The position numbers and the translations under genes are program-made. This document shows, one piece after another, positions 28,001 to 37,094 of a stretch of 64,000 nt of DNA. Within the stretch, counting starts at the first letter, position 1; each line of letters starts with the position of its first letter. This DNA is from ECT2AJA-110-A sp035399845 (GTDB taxonomy: Bacteria > Planctomycetota > Phycisphaerae > UBA1845 > UTPLA1), in assembly GCA_035399845.1 (NCBI GenBank), contig DAOPJV010000005.1, forward strand, positions 1 to 64,000, in the 5' to 3' direction. The notes beneath the pieces are model-generated. The model was not told the DNA's origin, did no database searches, and saw nothing but the letters and a program-made list of their open reading frames with translations.

Positions 28001-28491
28001 CCGCGGTCCATCCCGTTGTCGTCAGCGCGTCGACCGACGTTTCGCCGGCCCCGGCGCTGTCGCCAGATCTCGGCGCGGCGCGACCGAAACCACTCACGGG
28101 ATCGCGCGTGCTGCTCGCCGAGGACGGTCCGGACAATCGACGCCTGATTTCGCTGCATCTTCGCAACGCCGGCGCGGAGGTCACGACTGTCGACAACGGT
28201 CGCATCGCAATGGAGGAAATCGACGCCGCGCAGGGAGGCGCCCGTCCGTTTGATTTGCTCGTCACGGACATGCAGATGCCCGAAATGGACGGCTACGCGC
28301 TGGCCCGCGCACTGCGCTCGAAGGGTGTTCGGATTCCGATCATCGCACTGACAGCGCACGCAATGAAGGAAGATCAGGAAAAGTGCATGGAGGCCGGGTG
28401 CGATGATTACGCCAGCAAGCCGATCGACAAGCGCGTGCTCGTCGAGAAGTGCGCTGCGGCGCTCGGCATTGTCGTCCCGCCCGGCGCCTGA
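25003..28491 (+). CDS. Hybrid sensor histidine kinase (CHASE, two PAS, receiver)
   Basis: This protein of up to 1162 residues is a membrane sensor. N-terminal hydrophobic segments (about 40-60, 72-94, 114-133) precede a periplasmic CHASE domain (about 150-340, with NGFGFVQHV and YPIETNREAWGLDIGSD). Another membrane helix (about 420-447) follows. The cytoplasmic part has two PAS domains (about 478-597 and 605-725), HisKA with phospho-accepting His769 (MSHEIRTPM), an HATPase (NLLGNAIKF; GGTGLGLTIS) and a receiver domain with Asp1089 (VTDMQMPEMDG). The receiver suggests a phosphorelay through a separate Hpt protein, not seen here. The start is uncertain: TTG at 25003 or GTG at 25090. CHASE domains bind small extracellular ligands; the ligand here is unknown. 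Confidence 0.9.
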   Translation: MSNVRVVRGGPPDGSVGAVRGSRCGWNLSVEIWRSTCRALLEIIVVGGATTTAIYLVNPLLASQYDPAVVSTIEAIALVLIAGPIVIWRIHAAFQRLQRDRLAAGGRHRLSTFSTPFAVLLTGLAFTTTASIGARRGVQLEARAYFDRLVERIATEIQQRSNQVIYGLNGARGVFAASKHVDRSEFRAYVASRDLPHEFPGANGFGFVQHVRRAELDAFIVEEREDGAPDFQIRTVAPDVPGARPIIASDLYVIKHIYPIETNREAWGLDIGSDAIRREGIERAVRTGRPAITGRIQLVQDAKRRSGFLYFVPIYRNGGDVSTEKAREAAIFGLVYAPIILEKTLAGLYESASREIDFEVFDGAAAIEDAELFSSVGRFDMTERPLASSMFSEFVFIPVGGRMWTIRTRTTPAFEAMVDYSVPILIGVGGGVLSVMLSLVVFALMTSRTRALRMAHEMTADLAMAKAAAEDALRDARAFRTALDQHSIISVADADGRILDVNEPFCRISGYSRDELIGRDHRLLKSGVHSSEFWADLWGTLLAGRAWHGEMCNRHKDGSLYWVDSIIAPFREADGSINCFVSIRNDITERKRADAALQQLASRLALAVRAGGVGIWDFDVISQQLIWDDQMHRLYGLGETRLKDALEAWRRSIHPDDRARVEAEIDAAVRGEREFDTEFRIVWADGSIHDIRALAVVEHDADRRPCRLVGTNWDITSQKRAESRLRDVNRSLEAATARANSLANEARELATKADNANTAKSEFLANMSHEIRTPMTAILGFAELMAENIADNCVDDIDDWSESISTIKRNGEHLLRIINDILDLSKIEAHKMTVENIVCSPNDIVADVTSLMRVRANEKQLAFHTKVLGEIPRTIATDPVRLRQILINLLGNAIKFTDAGDVRLEVQYVADKDGPRLQFNVMDTGIGMTPEQTERIFQPFTQADNTTTRQFGGTGLGLTISKRLAQLLGGDIDLVRSEVGAGTEYRVTIRTGAIDGADPAAVHPVVVSASTDVSPAPALSPDLGAARPKPLTGSRVLLAEDGPDNRRLISLHLRNAGAEVTTVDNGRIAMEEIDAAQGGARPFDLLVTDMQMPEMDGYALARALRSKGVRIPIIALTAHAMKEDQEKCMEAGCDDYASKPIDKRVLVEKCAAALGIVVPPGA

Positions 28492-29964
28492 TCAACGACG
28501 TGGTTCATCGGCGCGATTCCCGATCCGCATCAGGGTGTTCCGCCAATACCGAAGCGGTGTCAGCGACGCCGACATGCACGCCCGCCAGAGATCCATGTTG
28601 GACAATCGTACGCCGAAATCGGATTGCGTCGGCCATGCGAACCCACGGGCGCCCAGCTCCGAGCCGAACGCCGACAGCCCGTGGCGCATGACGATCTGGT
28701 CGATCGACATGGACGGCGCCACATCCTCGACGACGCCGGTCAGTGTGTGCAGCGACTTTCGAAGGATCAGGGCGTCCGCCGACGCAGGGAGACCGGCCAG
28801 GGCGGCCCGGTCGAGCGTTGCCAGCAGCCAGTTCACCCCGACACCGCGCGACATGTCGATCTCCGCGATCGACGCCTCGGCGACGTTTCGCGTGGCCGGT
28901 TCGGAGGGGCGGCCCGAAGCAAATGCGGCCAGCCGGCGTGCGAGTTCCGACGCGTCCAGAGTGAGACCCGCAATGAACATCTGCGCCAGTGATCGGCGCT
29001 GATCGGCGTCGAGTCGGGCCGCGAGGCTCCAGTCGAGCAGTCCCACGCATTCGTCTTCCATGCGGAGAATGTTGCCCGCGTGCGGATCACCGTGAAACAG
29101 CGCGTCGCAATCCGACGCAAAGGCGGGTTGCGCGAAAATCGCTTCGACCAGATGTTCGGCCAGTCTTTTGCGTTGTGAGCTCGATGCGTCATGGACGTCC
29201 GTGATCTTCGTTCCGCCAAGACGCGACATGGCCGTGATGTCTGTTGTGCAGAATGGCGTCAGCGCAGGGACGCGAACCTTTGGATTGGCGCGGTACTGTC
29301 GGCCCGCGGCGACGAGGTTCGCCTGTTCTCCGGGCGCGTCCAGTTCGCGCAGGAGCAGGCGACGCGTCTTGTCGAACACGTCCCTGCAGGCGTCCGGATT
29401 GACGCCGAAGCGATCCGCCTGAGATGCGATCAGGTCGGCGACGCCTCCGATGGCGACCAACTCGCCGGCGACGCGATCGCGGATCCCCGCATGCGGGATC
29501 TTTGCGACGGCCTGCTGCGTTTCGGTTTCGCCCGGGGCGCGCCAGGTCAGGGGCCAGGCGATCGCGACGCTGCCTTCGGCCAGCGCCGCCGGTCCCAGCC
29601 GGATCTCATACTGCTGAATCGCGTCGCCCAGTTCGCGCTCGACGACGGGGCGAACTTCCTCCACACGCCGATCACTGGGGAGCGACTCGAGCGACTGCAG
29701 TTCTGTCCGCAACGACTGCGAGAGCCGTTTGTCGCGCGCGAGAACCTGGCCGAGCTTGTGGAGCGTCGGGCAACAGCGCATGCATGCGACAAGCCGTGTT
29801 TCCGAAGTCGCGTCGGTCGGGAGCGACTGCTGCGCCGCGACCAGTTCGACGGCGCGTTCGGGGGGCGCCATCGCCAGGAATGTCTCAAACGCGGCGAGAA
29901 TCAACGCGCGATACGCGTCAAGCGCTTGGGGGATCAGGGATTCGATGGAAAAAAAAGAACGCAT
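28492..29964 (-). CDS. ABC1/UbiB-family atypical kinase
   Basis: This 490-residue protein belongs to the ABC1/AarF/UbiB group of protein-kinase-like ATPases. Visible motifs are the KxGQ motif (HKLGQVLARD), an Ala-rich nucleotide loop (AEGSVAIAW), a catalytic-loop region with FHGDPHAGNIL and a metal-binding segment LLDWSLAARL. Family members support quinone or lipid metabolism; the specific partner here cannot be told. It is convergent with the sensor kinase (its stop codon begins at the next base) and divergent from purD. Confidence 0.85.
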   Translation of the reverse strand: MRSFFSIESLIPQALDAYRALILAAFETFLAMAPPERAVELVAAQQSLPTDATSETRLVACMRCCPTLHKLGQVLARDKRLSQSLRTELQSLESLPSDRRVEEVRPVVERELGDAIQQYEIRLGPAALAEGSVAIAWPLTWRAPGETETQQAVAKIPHAGIRDRVAGELVAIGGVADLIASQADRFGVNPDACRDVFDKTRRLLLRELDAPGEQANLVAAGRQYRANPKVRVPALTPFCTTDITAMSRLGGTKITDVHDASSSQRKRLAEHLVEAIFAQPAFASDCDALFHGDPHAGNILRMEDECVGLLDWSLAARLDADQRRSLAQMFIAGLTLDASELARRLAAFASGRPSEPATRNVAEASIAEIDMSRGVGVNWLLATLDRAALAGLPASADALILRKSLHTLTGVVEDVAPSMSIDQIVMRHGLSAFGSELGARGFAWPTQSDFGVRLSNMDLWRACMSASLTPLRYWRNTLMRIGNRADEPRR

Positions 29965-30251
29965 GCGTCGCCGATCGGCGCCTTTCCCGCCGCAGGATCA
30001 AAGCGGCCTCAGGATTCTACCTCAAGTGGCGACACATCGAAATCGCGCCCTCCGACGACATTGGCGGCGTCGGATGCGCTGGGGTCAACGCGTGTTTCCA
30101 GCCGATTCAAAGGGGGCTAGAATCGTCGATGGTCGTCGGCGACGCGCCAGGAGGGCGCCGCGGACGAATTCGAAACGCCCGATGGATACGCCAGACAGGG
30201 CGGATGGACTGGCGGAAGACGAAACAGAGAAGAACGGAACAGGCTGAATTC

Positions 30252-31601
30252 ATGAAAGTGCTAGTCATCGGCGGTGGGGGACGCGAACACGCGATTTGCT
30301 GGAAGTTGGCGCAGTCGCGCCACCTGCCGGAGATCTTTTGTGCGCCAGGGAACGCCGGCACGGCCCGGCATGGCCGGAATGTGGCGATTCCCGCAACAGA
30401 TGTCAGCAGTCTGCTCGCGTTTGCCAGGGATAACGCCATCGATCTGACGATTGTCGGACCGGAGGATCCGCTGTGTCTCGGTATTGTCGATGAGTTCGTC
30501 GCCGCCGGGCTTCGCATCTTCGGACCGACCAAGGCGGCGGCGCGGATTGAGGGCGACAAAGTCTGGGCCAAGAAACTGATGCGCGAGGCGGGCGTGCCGA
30601 CGGCTGAAGCGCGGATCTTCGAGCCGACGGCCCAGGAGCTCATGCAGCTGAAACAGGCCCATCGCGGCGACGATTTCGAAATGCCCGAGAGCGTCGAGAC
30701 GGGCTTCAAGATGGCGCGGCGTTATGTGTCGACGCGCGATGAAGGCGTTGTGATCAAGGCGGCCGGACTTGCCAGGGGCAAGGGCGTGTTCGTTCATGAC
30801 GATCCCGCCGACGCGTTGCTGACCCTTGAGAAGCTCATGGTCCAGCGAGAGCTGGGCGACGCCGGCGCGCGAGTGGTCGTCGAGGAGATCCTCATCGGTC
30901 GCGAAGTGAGCATTCTCGCCCTCGTGGATGGTTCGACGATCTATGTGCTCGAATCGGCGGCGGACCACAAGCGCCTGGGGGATGAGGATACCGGTCCGAA
31001 TACAGGTGGTATGGGCGCCTTCAGCCCGTCGGGCCTGCTGACGGAGAAGGACCTGGAGATCATCGAGCGCGACGTGTTCGTTCCGATCATCGACGCCATG
31101 CGGCGAATGGACATCGAGTACCGCGGCGTGCTTTACGCCGGCATGATGATGACGGCGGGGGGGCCGAAGGTGCTCGAATTCAACTGTCGATTCGGCGATC
31201 CTGAAGCGCAGCCGCTGTTGATGCGCCTCAGGAGCGATCTGGTCGATACGATCAATGCGGCGATCGACGGAAAGCTGGAAGACGTCCAGCTGGAATGGGA
31301 TCGACGTCCGAGCCTCTGTGTCGTAATGGCGTCGGGCGGCTATCCCGGCGAATACGAAAAAGGCAAGGAGATCACGGGGCTGGAAGACGCCGCGTCTGTC
31401 GAGAACGCCGTCGTGTTTCACGCCGGAACCAGGGGCGTCGGCCAGCGTGTCGAGACCTCCGGCGGACGTGTGCTGGGCGTGACGGCGCTGGGAGAGGATC
31501 TTCAGAAGGCCAGGACAACGGCGTATGAGGCGGTTCGCAGGATCGCGTTCGACGGCGCCATTTTCCGTGGTGATATTGGTATGCGTGTGTCGGGCCGATA
31601 G
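30252..31601 (+). CDS. purD: Phosphoribosylamine-glycine ligase (GAR synthetase)
   Basis: This 449-residue enzyme joins glycine to 5-phosphoribosylamine with ATP, the second step of de novo purine synthesis. The start MKVLVIGGGGREHAICWKL is the classic opening. PTKAAARIEGDKVWAKKLM, IKAAGLARGKGV, EEILIGREVSIL and NTGGMGAFSP mark the ATP-grasp domain. LEFNCRFGDPEAQPL is the metal/substrate region. It is slightly longer than usual (about 420-430) because of an insertion near residues 120-145. The longer upstream frame is not supported. It precedes murD by 27 bases. Confidence 0.97.
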   Translation: MKVLVIGGGGREHAICWKLAQSRHLPEIFCAPGNAGTARHGRNVAIPATDVSSLLAFARDNAIDLTIVGPEDPLCLGIVDEFVAAGLRIFGPTKAAARIEGDKVWAKKLMREAGVPTAEARIFEPTAQELMQLKQAHRGDDFEMPESVETGFKMARRYVSTRDEGVVIKAAGLARGKGVFVHDDPADALLTLEKLMVQRELGDAGARVVVEEILIGREVSILALVDGSTIYVLESAADHKRLGDEDTGPNTGGMGAFSPSGLLTEKDLEIIERDVFVPIIDAMRRMDIEYRGVLYAGMMMTAGGPKVLEFNCRFGDPEAQPLLMRLRSDLVDTINAAIDGKLEDVQLEWDRRPSLCVVMASGGYPGEYEKGKEITGLEDAASVENAVVFHAGTRGVGQRVETSGGRVLGVTALGEDLQKARTTAYEAVRRIAFDGAIFRGDIGMRVSGR

Positions 31602-31628
31602 GCCCCGGAAAACGCAAATAAAGGCGCT

Positions 31629-33035
31629 ATGACGGAATTTGCCGACAAACGTGTTGTCGTGATGGGCCTGGGGCGTTTCGGCGGTGGCATCGGTGTCACG
31701 CGATGGCTGCATCACTGCGGCGCCAAAGTGACGGTAACGGACGCGGCGGACGCCACGGCGCTGGAATCGAGCCTCGCGAAAATTCGCGACCTCGACGTGA
31801 CGCTTCGACTCGGCGGCCACGACGAGCGTGACCTCGACGCGTGCGATCTCCTCGTCGCCAGCCCGGCGGTCGATCGTCGCAGATCGGAGTTCTTCCGACG
31901 GGCTGTCGAACGCGGTATTCCGATCTCCAGCGAGATGAACCTGTTCCTCGAACGATGTCCCGCGCGGGTCGTCGGCATCACGGGGTCGGCGGGCAAGAGC
32001 ACGACGACGGCGATGACCGCCGCAGCGCTTGACGCGGCGTCCCGAACGCCGGAATGGCGTTGGGGACGTGTCTGGCTGGGTGGCAATATCGGCAAGTCGC
32101 TGCTGGACGATCTGACCGCGATGCGGTCGAACGATCTCGTCATTCTCGAATTGTCCAGCTTCCAGCTGGAGAACGCGGCGTCGATTCACAGATCTCCGCA
32201 CATCGCCCTTGTCACGAATGTGCGTGAGAATCATCTCGATCGTCACGGAACGTTGTCGGATTACGCCGCCGCCAAGGCGAATATCTTTGTGGATCAGACG
32301 GCGGACGACTGGCTGCTCCTGCCCGACGACGGCGGCGCTGAGAATCTGCCGGGCGTCGAGCAATGCGTGTCGAACGTCCGACGTTTCGGCGTCGATCCGG
32401 CCAAGCGCGCGGCGATGGTCCCCCGCGGGAATGCCGCAGAGGACGTTCGCGATCGCGTTGGTCTGAACCTGACGCTTCCCGGCGCCCACAATCTTGCGAA
32501 CGCCTCCGCCGCCCTGGCGATCTGCCGCGTTCTGGGCGTCGACGACGCGTCGGCGATCGGCGCACTGAACGCGTTTGTCGGCCTGGAGCATCGTCTCGAG
32601 TTCGTTGGCGATTTCGGCGGCGTTCGTGTGTACAACGATTCGAAGGCGACGTCGCCCGAAGCGGCCATGACGTCGATGCGCGCGTTTGACGCCCCCGTGA
32701 TTGTCCTGCTCGGCGGGTCCGACAAGGGCGGGAGCCAGGCGCCCCTCGGGCGATTCGTCGCACAGCACGCCAAGGCGGCGATCTGCTACGGACAGACGGG
32801 CCGGGCGATTTACGACGCAATCCTCGACGCGTCGGAGGCCGACGAATTGGCCGAACGCCGGACCGCTCACGCCGTCGTCTGCCCGTCGCTGGCGGAGGCG
32901 ATCCATCACGCCAGGGCGCTCGCCGAGTCGGGCGATGTTCTGCTCCTCAGCCCGGCGTGCGCAAGCTACGACCAATTTGTCAACTACGAACAGCGAGGCG
33001 AGACCTTCAGGGAACTCGTTCGCAATTGGGGTTGA
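31629..33035 (+). CDS. murD: UDP-N-acetylmuramoylalanine-D-glutamate ligase
   Basis: This 468-residue cytoplasmic ligase adds D-glutamate to UDP-MurNAc-L-alanine in peptidoglycan synthesis. It has the N-terminal Rossmann-like domain (VVVMGLGRFGGGIGVTRWL), the P-loop GITGSAGKSTTT, LGGNIGKSLLDDL, ELSSFQLE, TNVRENHLDRH and the C-terminal domain with VYNDSKATSPEA. The P-loop reads GSAGKST instead of the more usual GTNGKTT, which keeps the essential Gly-Lys-Ser/Thr. It is six bases from the next gene, so the three genes purD, murD and 33041 probably share a transcript. Confidence 0.95.
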   Translation: MTEFADKRVVVMGLGRFGGGIGVTRWLHHCGAKVTVTDAADATALESSLAKIRDLDVTLRLGGHDERDLDACDLLVASPAVDRRRSEFFRRAVERGIPISSEMNLFLERCPARVVGITGSAGKSTTTAMTAAALDAASRTPEWRWGRVWLGGNIGKSLLDDLTAMRSNDLVILELSSFQLENAASIHRSPHIALVTNVRENHLDRHGTLSDYAAAKANIFVDQTADDWLLLPDDGGAENLPGVEQCVSNVRRFGVDPAKRAAMVPRGNAAEDVRDRVGLNLTLPGAHNLANASAALAICRVLGVDDASAIGALNAFVGLEHRLEFVGDFGGVRVYNDSKATSPEAAMTSMRAFDAPVIVLLGGSDKGGSQAPLGRFVAQHAKAAICYGQTGRAIYDAILDASEADELAERRTAHAVVCPSLAEAIHHARALAESGDVLLLSPACASYDQFVNYEQRGETFRELVRNWG

Positions 33036-33040
33036 TCGGC

Positions 33041-34399
33041 ATGCCGCGGGCGTATCGAGTTCGCGCCTGCGCGCTCCGTCGACTGCTGATGGCCGGCGGG
33101 ATGGTGTTCCTCCTGTCGGGGCCCGATATTCAGATGTCGCGGGCCGCCGAGAACGCCTTCACAGTGATCACGGAACTTGACGGTCGCTTTTCCGCGTCGG
33201 ATCGGCTGATGGCGGAGTCTGACGCCGCGATGGCGGCCACGATTGACGTTCTGTCTGACATGTTCGGGCCCGTCACGGAAACACCGGGAACGCGACAGCC
33301 GACACGGGTAACGCTCTATCGCAGGTCGTCGTCCTACCAGTCCGCGATCCGTCGCGTCGGCGCCGGCGCGTTCGAGGAGAATCTTGCCTTCACGGATTAC
33401 GGTCGACGGGAGTCGCATGTCGCGCTTCAGCCGCCGTGTCGACGGGAGGTGATCCGCGGCGCCGGGCTTCCACTGCTCACGAAGCGGCAGATTGCGCACG
33501 AGGTCGCCCATCTATGGTGCGACAGGCGCTGGCCGAGAGACTACCGTGCGGCGCCGAGATGGCTGCGGGAAGGTCTGGCGACGTGGGCCTCTGAGGCCGC
33601 GATGCGCAAACTCGGGGCTGTCGAGGCGGCGGAGGATGACCCGTTTCTCGCGTCGCGGATGGTCATGGCCCAGCGGGTCGGCGACAGACTCGGCGCCATC
33701 GCGCCGCCATCGCGCGCCAATGATCCGTTTGCCGCGGACGATCGACGGACGTCGTATGCCCTGGACTGGGCGTGGTGTCGATGGCGGCTCGACGCCGCGC
33801 GACCCGGAACAAACGCCTCGTTGCGAAACGTTTCGATGGATGAACTGATCGCGTTCCTGTGTCGAGACGCCGCCGTTTCGATGGGCCAGTTCGCGACCTA
33901 CGTACGATCATTCCGGCCCGCGTGGGACCAGGTGGCGAGATCCCTCGAACGCCGGGGCGACGCGTGGCTCCAGTTCGCATTTCCCGGCGTCGACGCAATC
34001 GCCTGGAGAAGGCGTGGTCCGGCCCATTCCGTCTATCGAATCGGAGGCGCCCTGCGTTTTCTCTCGGAGGACGATCCGGGCGCGAAGCTGCTTTTCGCGC
34101 GTGACGCGGACGGTTACCTCGCAGTGGTGTTCGAGCGTGGCAGGGGGCTGGCGATTCGCCGATTCAATGAGCGCCTGGGCGAGTGGGCGGAACTGGCTCG
34201 CAGTGATGAGCCGATCGGATCCCGCTGCGACTTTGAGGCGCACATCAGCCGGGATCGGGTTCGCCTTGTGGTCGCCGGTCGAACGCGGTGCGAAGCGCGG
34301 GTCTCGGATCTTCGGATTTCCGGTCCCTGGGGCGTGTCTGTGGAGGCGGGCGGCGCCGTCGAATGGCGGCGCCTGGGCGTTGTCGCCGACGGGGAATGA
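33041..34399 (+). CDS. Secreted peptidase-MA-like (gluzincin) protein
   Basis: This 452-residue protein has a signal-peptide-like N-terminus (RRLLMAGGMVFLLSG). A zinc-protease motif HEVAH (residues 153-157) is followed by REGLATWASEAAM about 25 residues on, the spacing expected for the third zinc ligand Glu in the peptidase MA family. The C-terminal 110 residues are beta-rich and resemble a concanavalin-like domain. It therefore probably acts as a periplasmic or extracellular metalloprotease; the substrate is unknown. It follows murD by 6 bases and its stop overlaps an ATG in the frame of the next gene. Confidence 0.7.
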   Translation: MPRAYRVRACALRRLLMAGGMVFLLSGPDIQMSRAAENAFTVITELDGRFSASDRLMAESDAAMAATIDVLSDMFGPVTETPGTRQPTRVTLYRRSSSYQSAIRRVGAGAFEENLAFTDYGRRESHVALQPPCRREVIRGAGLPLLTKRQIAHEVAHLWCDRRWPRDYRAAPRWLREGLATWASEAAMRKLGAVEAAEDDPFLASRMVMAQRVGDRLGAIAPPSRANDPFAADDRRTSYALDWAWCRWRLDAARPGTNASLRNVSMDELIAFLCRDAAVSMGQFATYVRSFRPAWDQVARSLERRGDAWLQFAFPGVDAIAWRRRGPAHSVYRIGGALRFLSEDDPGAKLLFARDADGYLAVVFERGRGLAIRRFNERLGEWAELARSDEPIGSRCDFEAHISRDRVRLVVAGRTRCEARVSDLRISGPWGVSVEAGGAVEWRRLGVVADGE

Positions 34400-34479
34400 T
34401 CGCGGCGGCGCACAAACAAGCGGGTACAAGATCTGGCGGCGTCATTGACGTGGACGCCGAAGAGGGCGACGCTGGCGTG

Positions 34480-35901
34480 ATGAGAGAAGACATGGGCGAC
34501 GGCGGGGCGCGGCGCGTTTTCGCGCATCGATGGCTCGCGTTCGTGGCTGCGCTGATGGTGGTTGTCTCCGCGGGCGCGCCCGTCGGCGCCGCGCCGCGCC
34601 GTGGCGGTCCCGTCACGCCGGAGGCGCCGGCGGACGCGACGGGCCAGCGACTGATCGAGCGAGAGAACATCTCGGTCCGATACGCAAACCTGCCGAAGGA
34701 GTACGCCGACGCAATCGCGACGATCGCGTCGTCCACGTACCATTTCTACAAGACCTACTACAACCTCGACATGCCGGATCGGTTGTTCATCGAGACGAGT
34801 GTCGCCGATGACAATTGCCTGGGTGTCTGGATCTCAGACGACCACACGATTCAGCTGCGATACACCAACGAGCGCGAATTCGCGCCGCCGCATCGAAGCC
34901 GGGTCGACACGATCTATGGCCTGACGTATCGCATCGCCGATCTCGGGCGGGAGCGGACACTGGGCGAGGCCCTCTGGCTCTCGGACGACGGCGCCCGCGG
35001 TCTGTCACACCTGCTCGCCTGCCGCATCATCGATCGACTGCATAATCTCTATGGCGCCAAACTCTGGCCCCAGCCCTACGACTATGTCGAAACGGGTTGG
35101 CGCGAGCTGCGCGAGCGAATCAAACGGCGCAACGAGTCGGGGATCATCAAGGCGTCCGGCCAATGGCACGCGTTCGAATCTGAGTTCGACGCGAAGTCGA
35201 TCGGCGACACGCTGGCGCTGTGGCGGCGCGCCACCATTTCGCCGACGCGACCGGCGGAAGAACTCCTCGGTGTTCTGACGGCGCGCGTCACGGAGTCGCA
35301 CAAGCGATCCAAGCTCCGCCGCTGGTTTCGCGGTTTCGAGCCGATCTGCGTCTGGACGCGAAGTCGGCGCGCCAAGTTCGAGAAGTCCTTCAACAGCGGG
35401 CGACTGGCGCGCGATGCGCAGACATTGAAATATGATGATGATCAGGGTGACGGGGCGACGGCCATTTCCGCCGGCGGACACATCGTGACCTTTCAGACGC
35501 CGCAGGACCAGTGGTATGTCAGGGAAGTGGAGTTCTTCGCCGAGCGCTACGGAAACGTTCCGCGGAGCGGCAAGGACTTCACGATCACGATTCTCGATGA
35601 GAAGTTCAAGGCGATCGGCGCCTGGACGCAGCCCTACGGCATGTTGCGCGGATCGGGCGGCCGATGGTATCGAGCCAGCATTCCCGTGACTCGTCTGCCG
35701 CCGAAGTTCGTGGTCCTCATCGATTTCGGATCGACAAACGACGTGGGCGTGAAACTCTCGGCCGACACCTCCTCCACTGGGCATTCGGCCATCGGCGATC
35801 TGCGCCATGGCATCAAGCCACTGGACAAGGCCGACTGGATGATCCGAGTCGAGATCGATCGGCTCAAGGATGACAATCCGCTGAAATACCGCCCCGATTG
35901 A
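34480..35901 (+). CDS. Secreted hypothetical protein, possible degenerate peptidase-MA relative
   Basis: This 473-residue protein has a signal peptide (WLAFVAALMVVVSAGAPVGA). Its first domain (VRYANLPKEYADAIATIASS, then FYKTYYNLDMPDRLFIETSV) has the layout of peptidase-MA-like proteins and of its upstream neighbour. However, it lacks HExxH; the equivalent helix reads GARGLSHLLACRIID. The C-terminal half (about 320-460) is beta-rich with DQWYVREVEFFAERYG. I do not know its function. The frame is open from an ATG at 34396 that overlaps the previous stop (ATGA); the ATG at 34480 is closer to the signal peptide. Confidence 0.65.
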   Translation: MREDMGDGGARRVFAHRWLAFVAALMVVVSAGAPVGAAPRRGGPVTPEAPADATGQRLIERENISVRYANLPKEYADAIATIASSTYHFYKTYYNLDMPDRLFIETSVADDNCLGVWISDDHTIQLRYTNEREFAPPHRSRVDTIYGLTYRIADLGRERTLGEALWLSDDGARGLSHLLACRIIDRLHNLYGAKLWPQPYDYVETGWRELRERIKRRNESGIIKASGQWHAFESEFDAKSIGDTLALWRRATISPTRPAEELLGVLTARVTESHKRSKLRRWFRGFEPICVWTRSRRAKFEKSFNSGRLARDAQTLKYDDDQGDGATAISAGGHIVTFQTPQDQWYVREVEFFAERYGNVPRSGKDFTITILDEKFKAIGAWTQPYGMLRGSGGRWYRASIPVTRLPPKFVVLIDFGSTNDVGVKLSADTSSTGHSAIGDLRHGIKPLDKADWMIRVEIDRLKDDNPLKYRPD

Positions 35902-35910
35902 CCGCGTCGC

Positions 35911-36564
35911 TCAGGCGCGATTGACGCAGACCCAGAGACCGTCGCCCATCGGGACGATCACGCTTTCCAGTCGGGCGTCGCTCGCGATGATCTCGTTGAA
36001 GGCCTTGACCGCCGGCGCCTCGGGGTCCGTCGGCGCTTCGTCGAAGAGCTGTCCGAACGCGAACGCGTTGTCGACCATGATCAGGCCGCCGCGACGAACG
36101 ATGCGAATGCTCTCCGCCAGGTACTCGGGGTACGACGCCTTGTCCGCGTCGAGAAATGCGGCGTCGGCGCTGTCGTCATCCAGCGTCGGCAGGATCTCCA
36201 TCCCGGCGCCAACGATGACGTCGATCTTTCCCGCCACATCCGACTGGGCGATCCAGCGTCGCGCAAACTCGGCGTGCTTCTCGGAGATGTCGATTGTCGT
36301 CACGCGGCCATTGGACGGGAGAGCGCGGGCCATCGCGATGGCGGAGTAGCCGGCGAGGGTACCGACTTCCACGACACGCTTCGCTCCGGTCGACCGCAGG
36401 AGGATTCGCATCAGGGCCGCCTGTTCGGGCGCGATCCAGATCTGCGGAATGCCTTCGGACGTCGCCGCCTCCTTCAACGCCGCCAGGAACGCGTCCTCGC
36501 GAATCGTCCGCTCGGCGATGTACTCAAAGTGACGATCCGTGATCTGCGTCGATTGTTCCGACAT
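35911..36564 (-). CDS. O-methyltransferase (caffeoyl-CoA OMT-like, family 3)
   Basis: This 217-residue class I methyltransferase shows the SAM-binding motif RVVEVGTLAGYSAIAMARAL, the acidic post-I ITTIDISE-like segment (VTTIDISEKHAEFARRW), DAAFLDADKASYPEYL and GGLIMVDNAFAFGQLFD. The DxDK metal-binding pattern indicates a divalent-cation-dependent catechol-type O-methyltransferase. The natural substrate is unknown. Convergent with the preceding gene (stop codons 10 bases apart). Confidence 0.9.
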   Translation of the reverse strand: MSEQSTQITDRHFEYIAERTIREDAFLAALKEAATSEGIPQIWIAPEQAALMRILLRSTGAKRVVEVGTLAGYSAIAMARALPSNGRVTTIDISEKHAEFARRWIAQSDVAGKIDVIVGAGMEILPTLDDDSADAAFLDADKASYPEYLAESIRIVRRGGLIMVDNAFAFGQLFDEAPTDPEAPAVKAFNEIIASDARLESVIVPMGDGLWVCVNRA

Positions 36565-36643
36565 GCCGTTGGCCTCTCAACGTCGCCTGGCTGGACTGCG
36601 CGGGCGCGGATGATGGCGGGACGCGCCGGGCCCGGGTGAGCTG

Positions 36644-37009
36644 TCAGGATACGTGGACGCCGAAATGCTTCAAGGCCGACGCGTCGTCATTGAAGAACTT
36701 GAAGACCTTGTCCAGGCTTGTAATCTTGAAGACCTTGAGCAGGTCCTTTCGCAGGCAGCAGAGGACCACCTCGCCCTTGCCCGCCGCCGCCTTCTTGTGG
36801 AGGTTGATCAGGACGCCGAGGGTCTGCGAGCCGAGGAATCGAACGTTGCTGAAGTCCAGAATGAACTTCCGCTTGTCCTTCTTGTCGGCCAGTTCATACA
36901 GTTCCCTGCCGATCTGGTCGATCTGCCGGGCGTCGAGGATCGAATTGTCCTGAAACGTGACGACGGTAACGCCCGCGTAGTCCGTCACCAAGAGTCGCGT
37001 GTCCGCCAT
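36644..37009 (-). CDS. STAS-domain anti-sigma-factor antagonist
   Basis: This 121-residue protein is a single STAS domain. It begins VTVVTFQDNSILDARQI, and the phosphorylation loop DFSNVRFLGSQTLGVL places the conserved serine at residue 61. In the SpoIIAA/RsbV family, phosphorylation of that serine by an anti-sigma kinase switches partner binding. No cognate kinase or sigma factor is adjacent, so its pathway is unknown. Confidence 0.92.
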   Translation of the reverse strand: MADTRLLVTDYAGVTVVTFQDNSILDARQIDQIGRELYELADKKDKRKFILDFSNVRFLGSQTLGVLINLHKKAAAGKGEVVLCCLRKDLLKVFKITSLDKVFKFFNDDASALKHFGVHVS

Positions 37010-37094
37010 GTGCCGCTCCGAGTCGTGTGTGTGTGAAGGTTTACCCTGATCGTCGCGCGACGTATTCTAGGCGCCAGTCCCTTTGGACGCGAAC

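Noticed and set aside
34288..34479. N-terminal extension of the secreted protein at 34480
   Set aside because: It overlaps the end of the previous gene and precedes a normal signal peptide; the ATG at 34396 remains possible but less likely.
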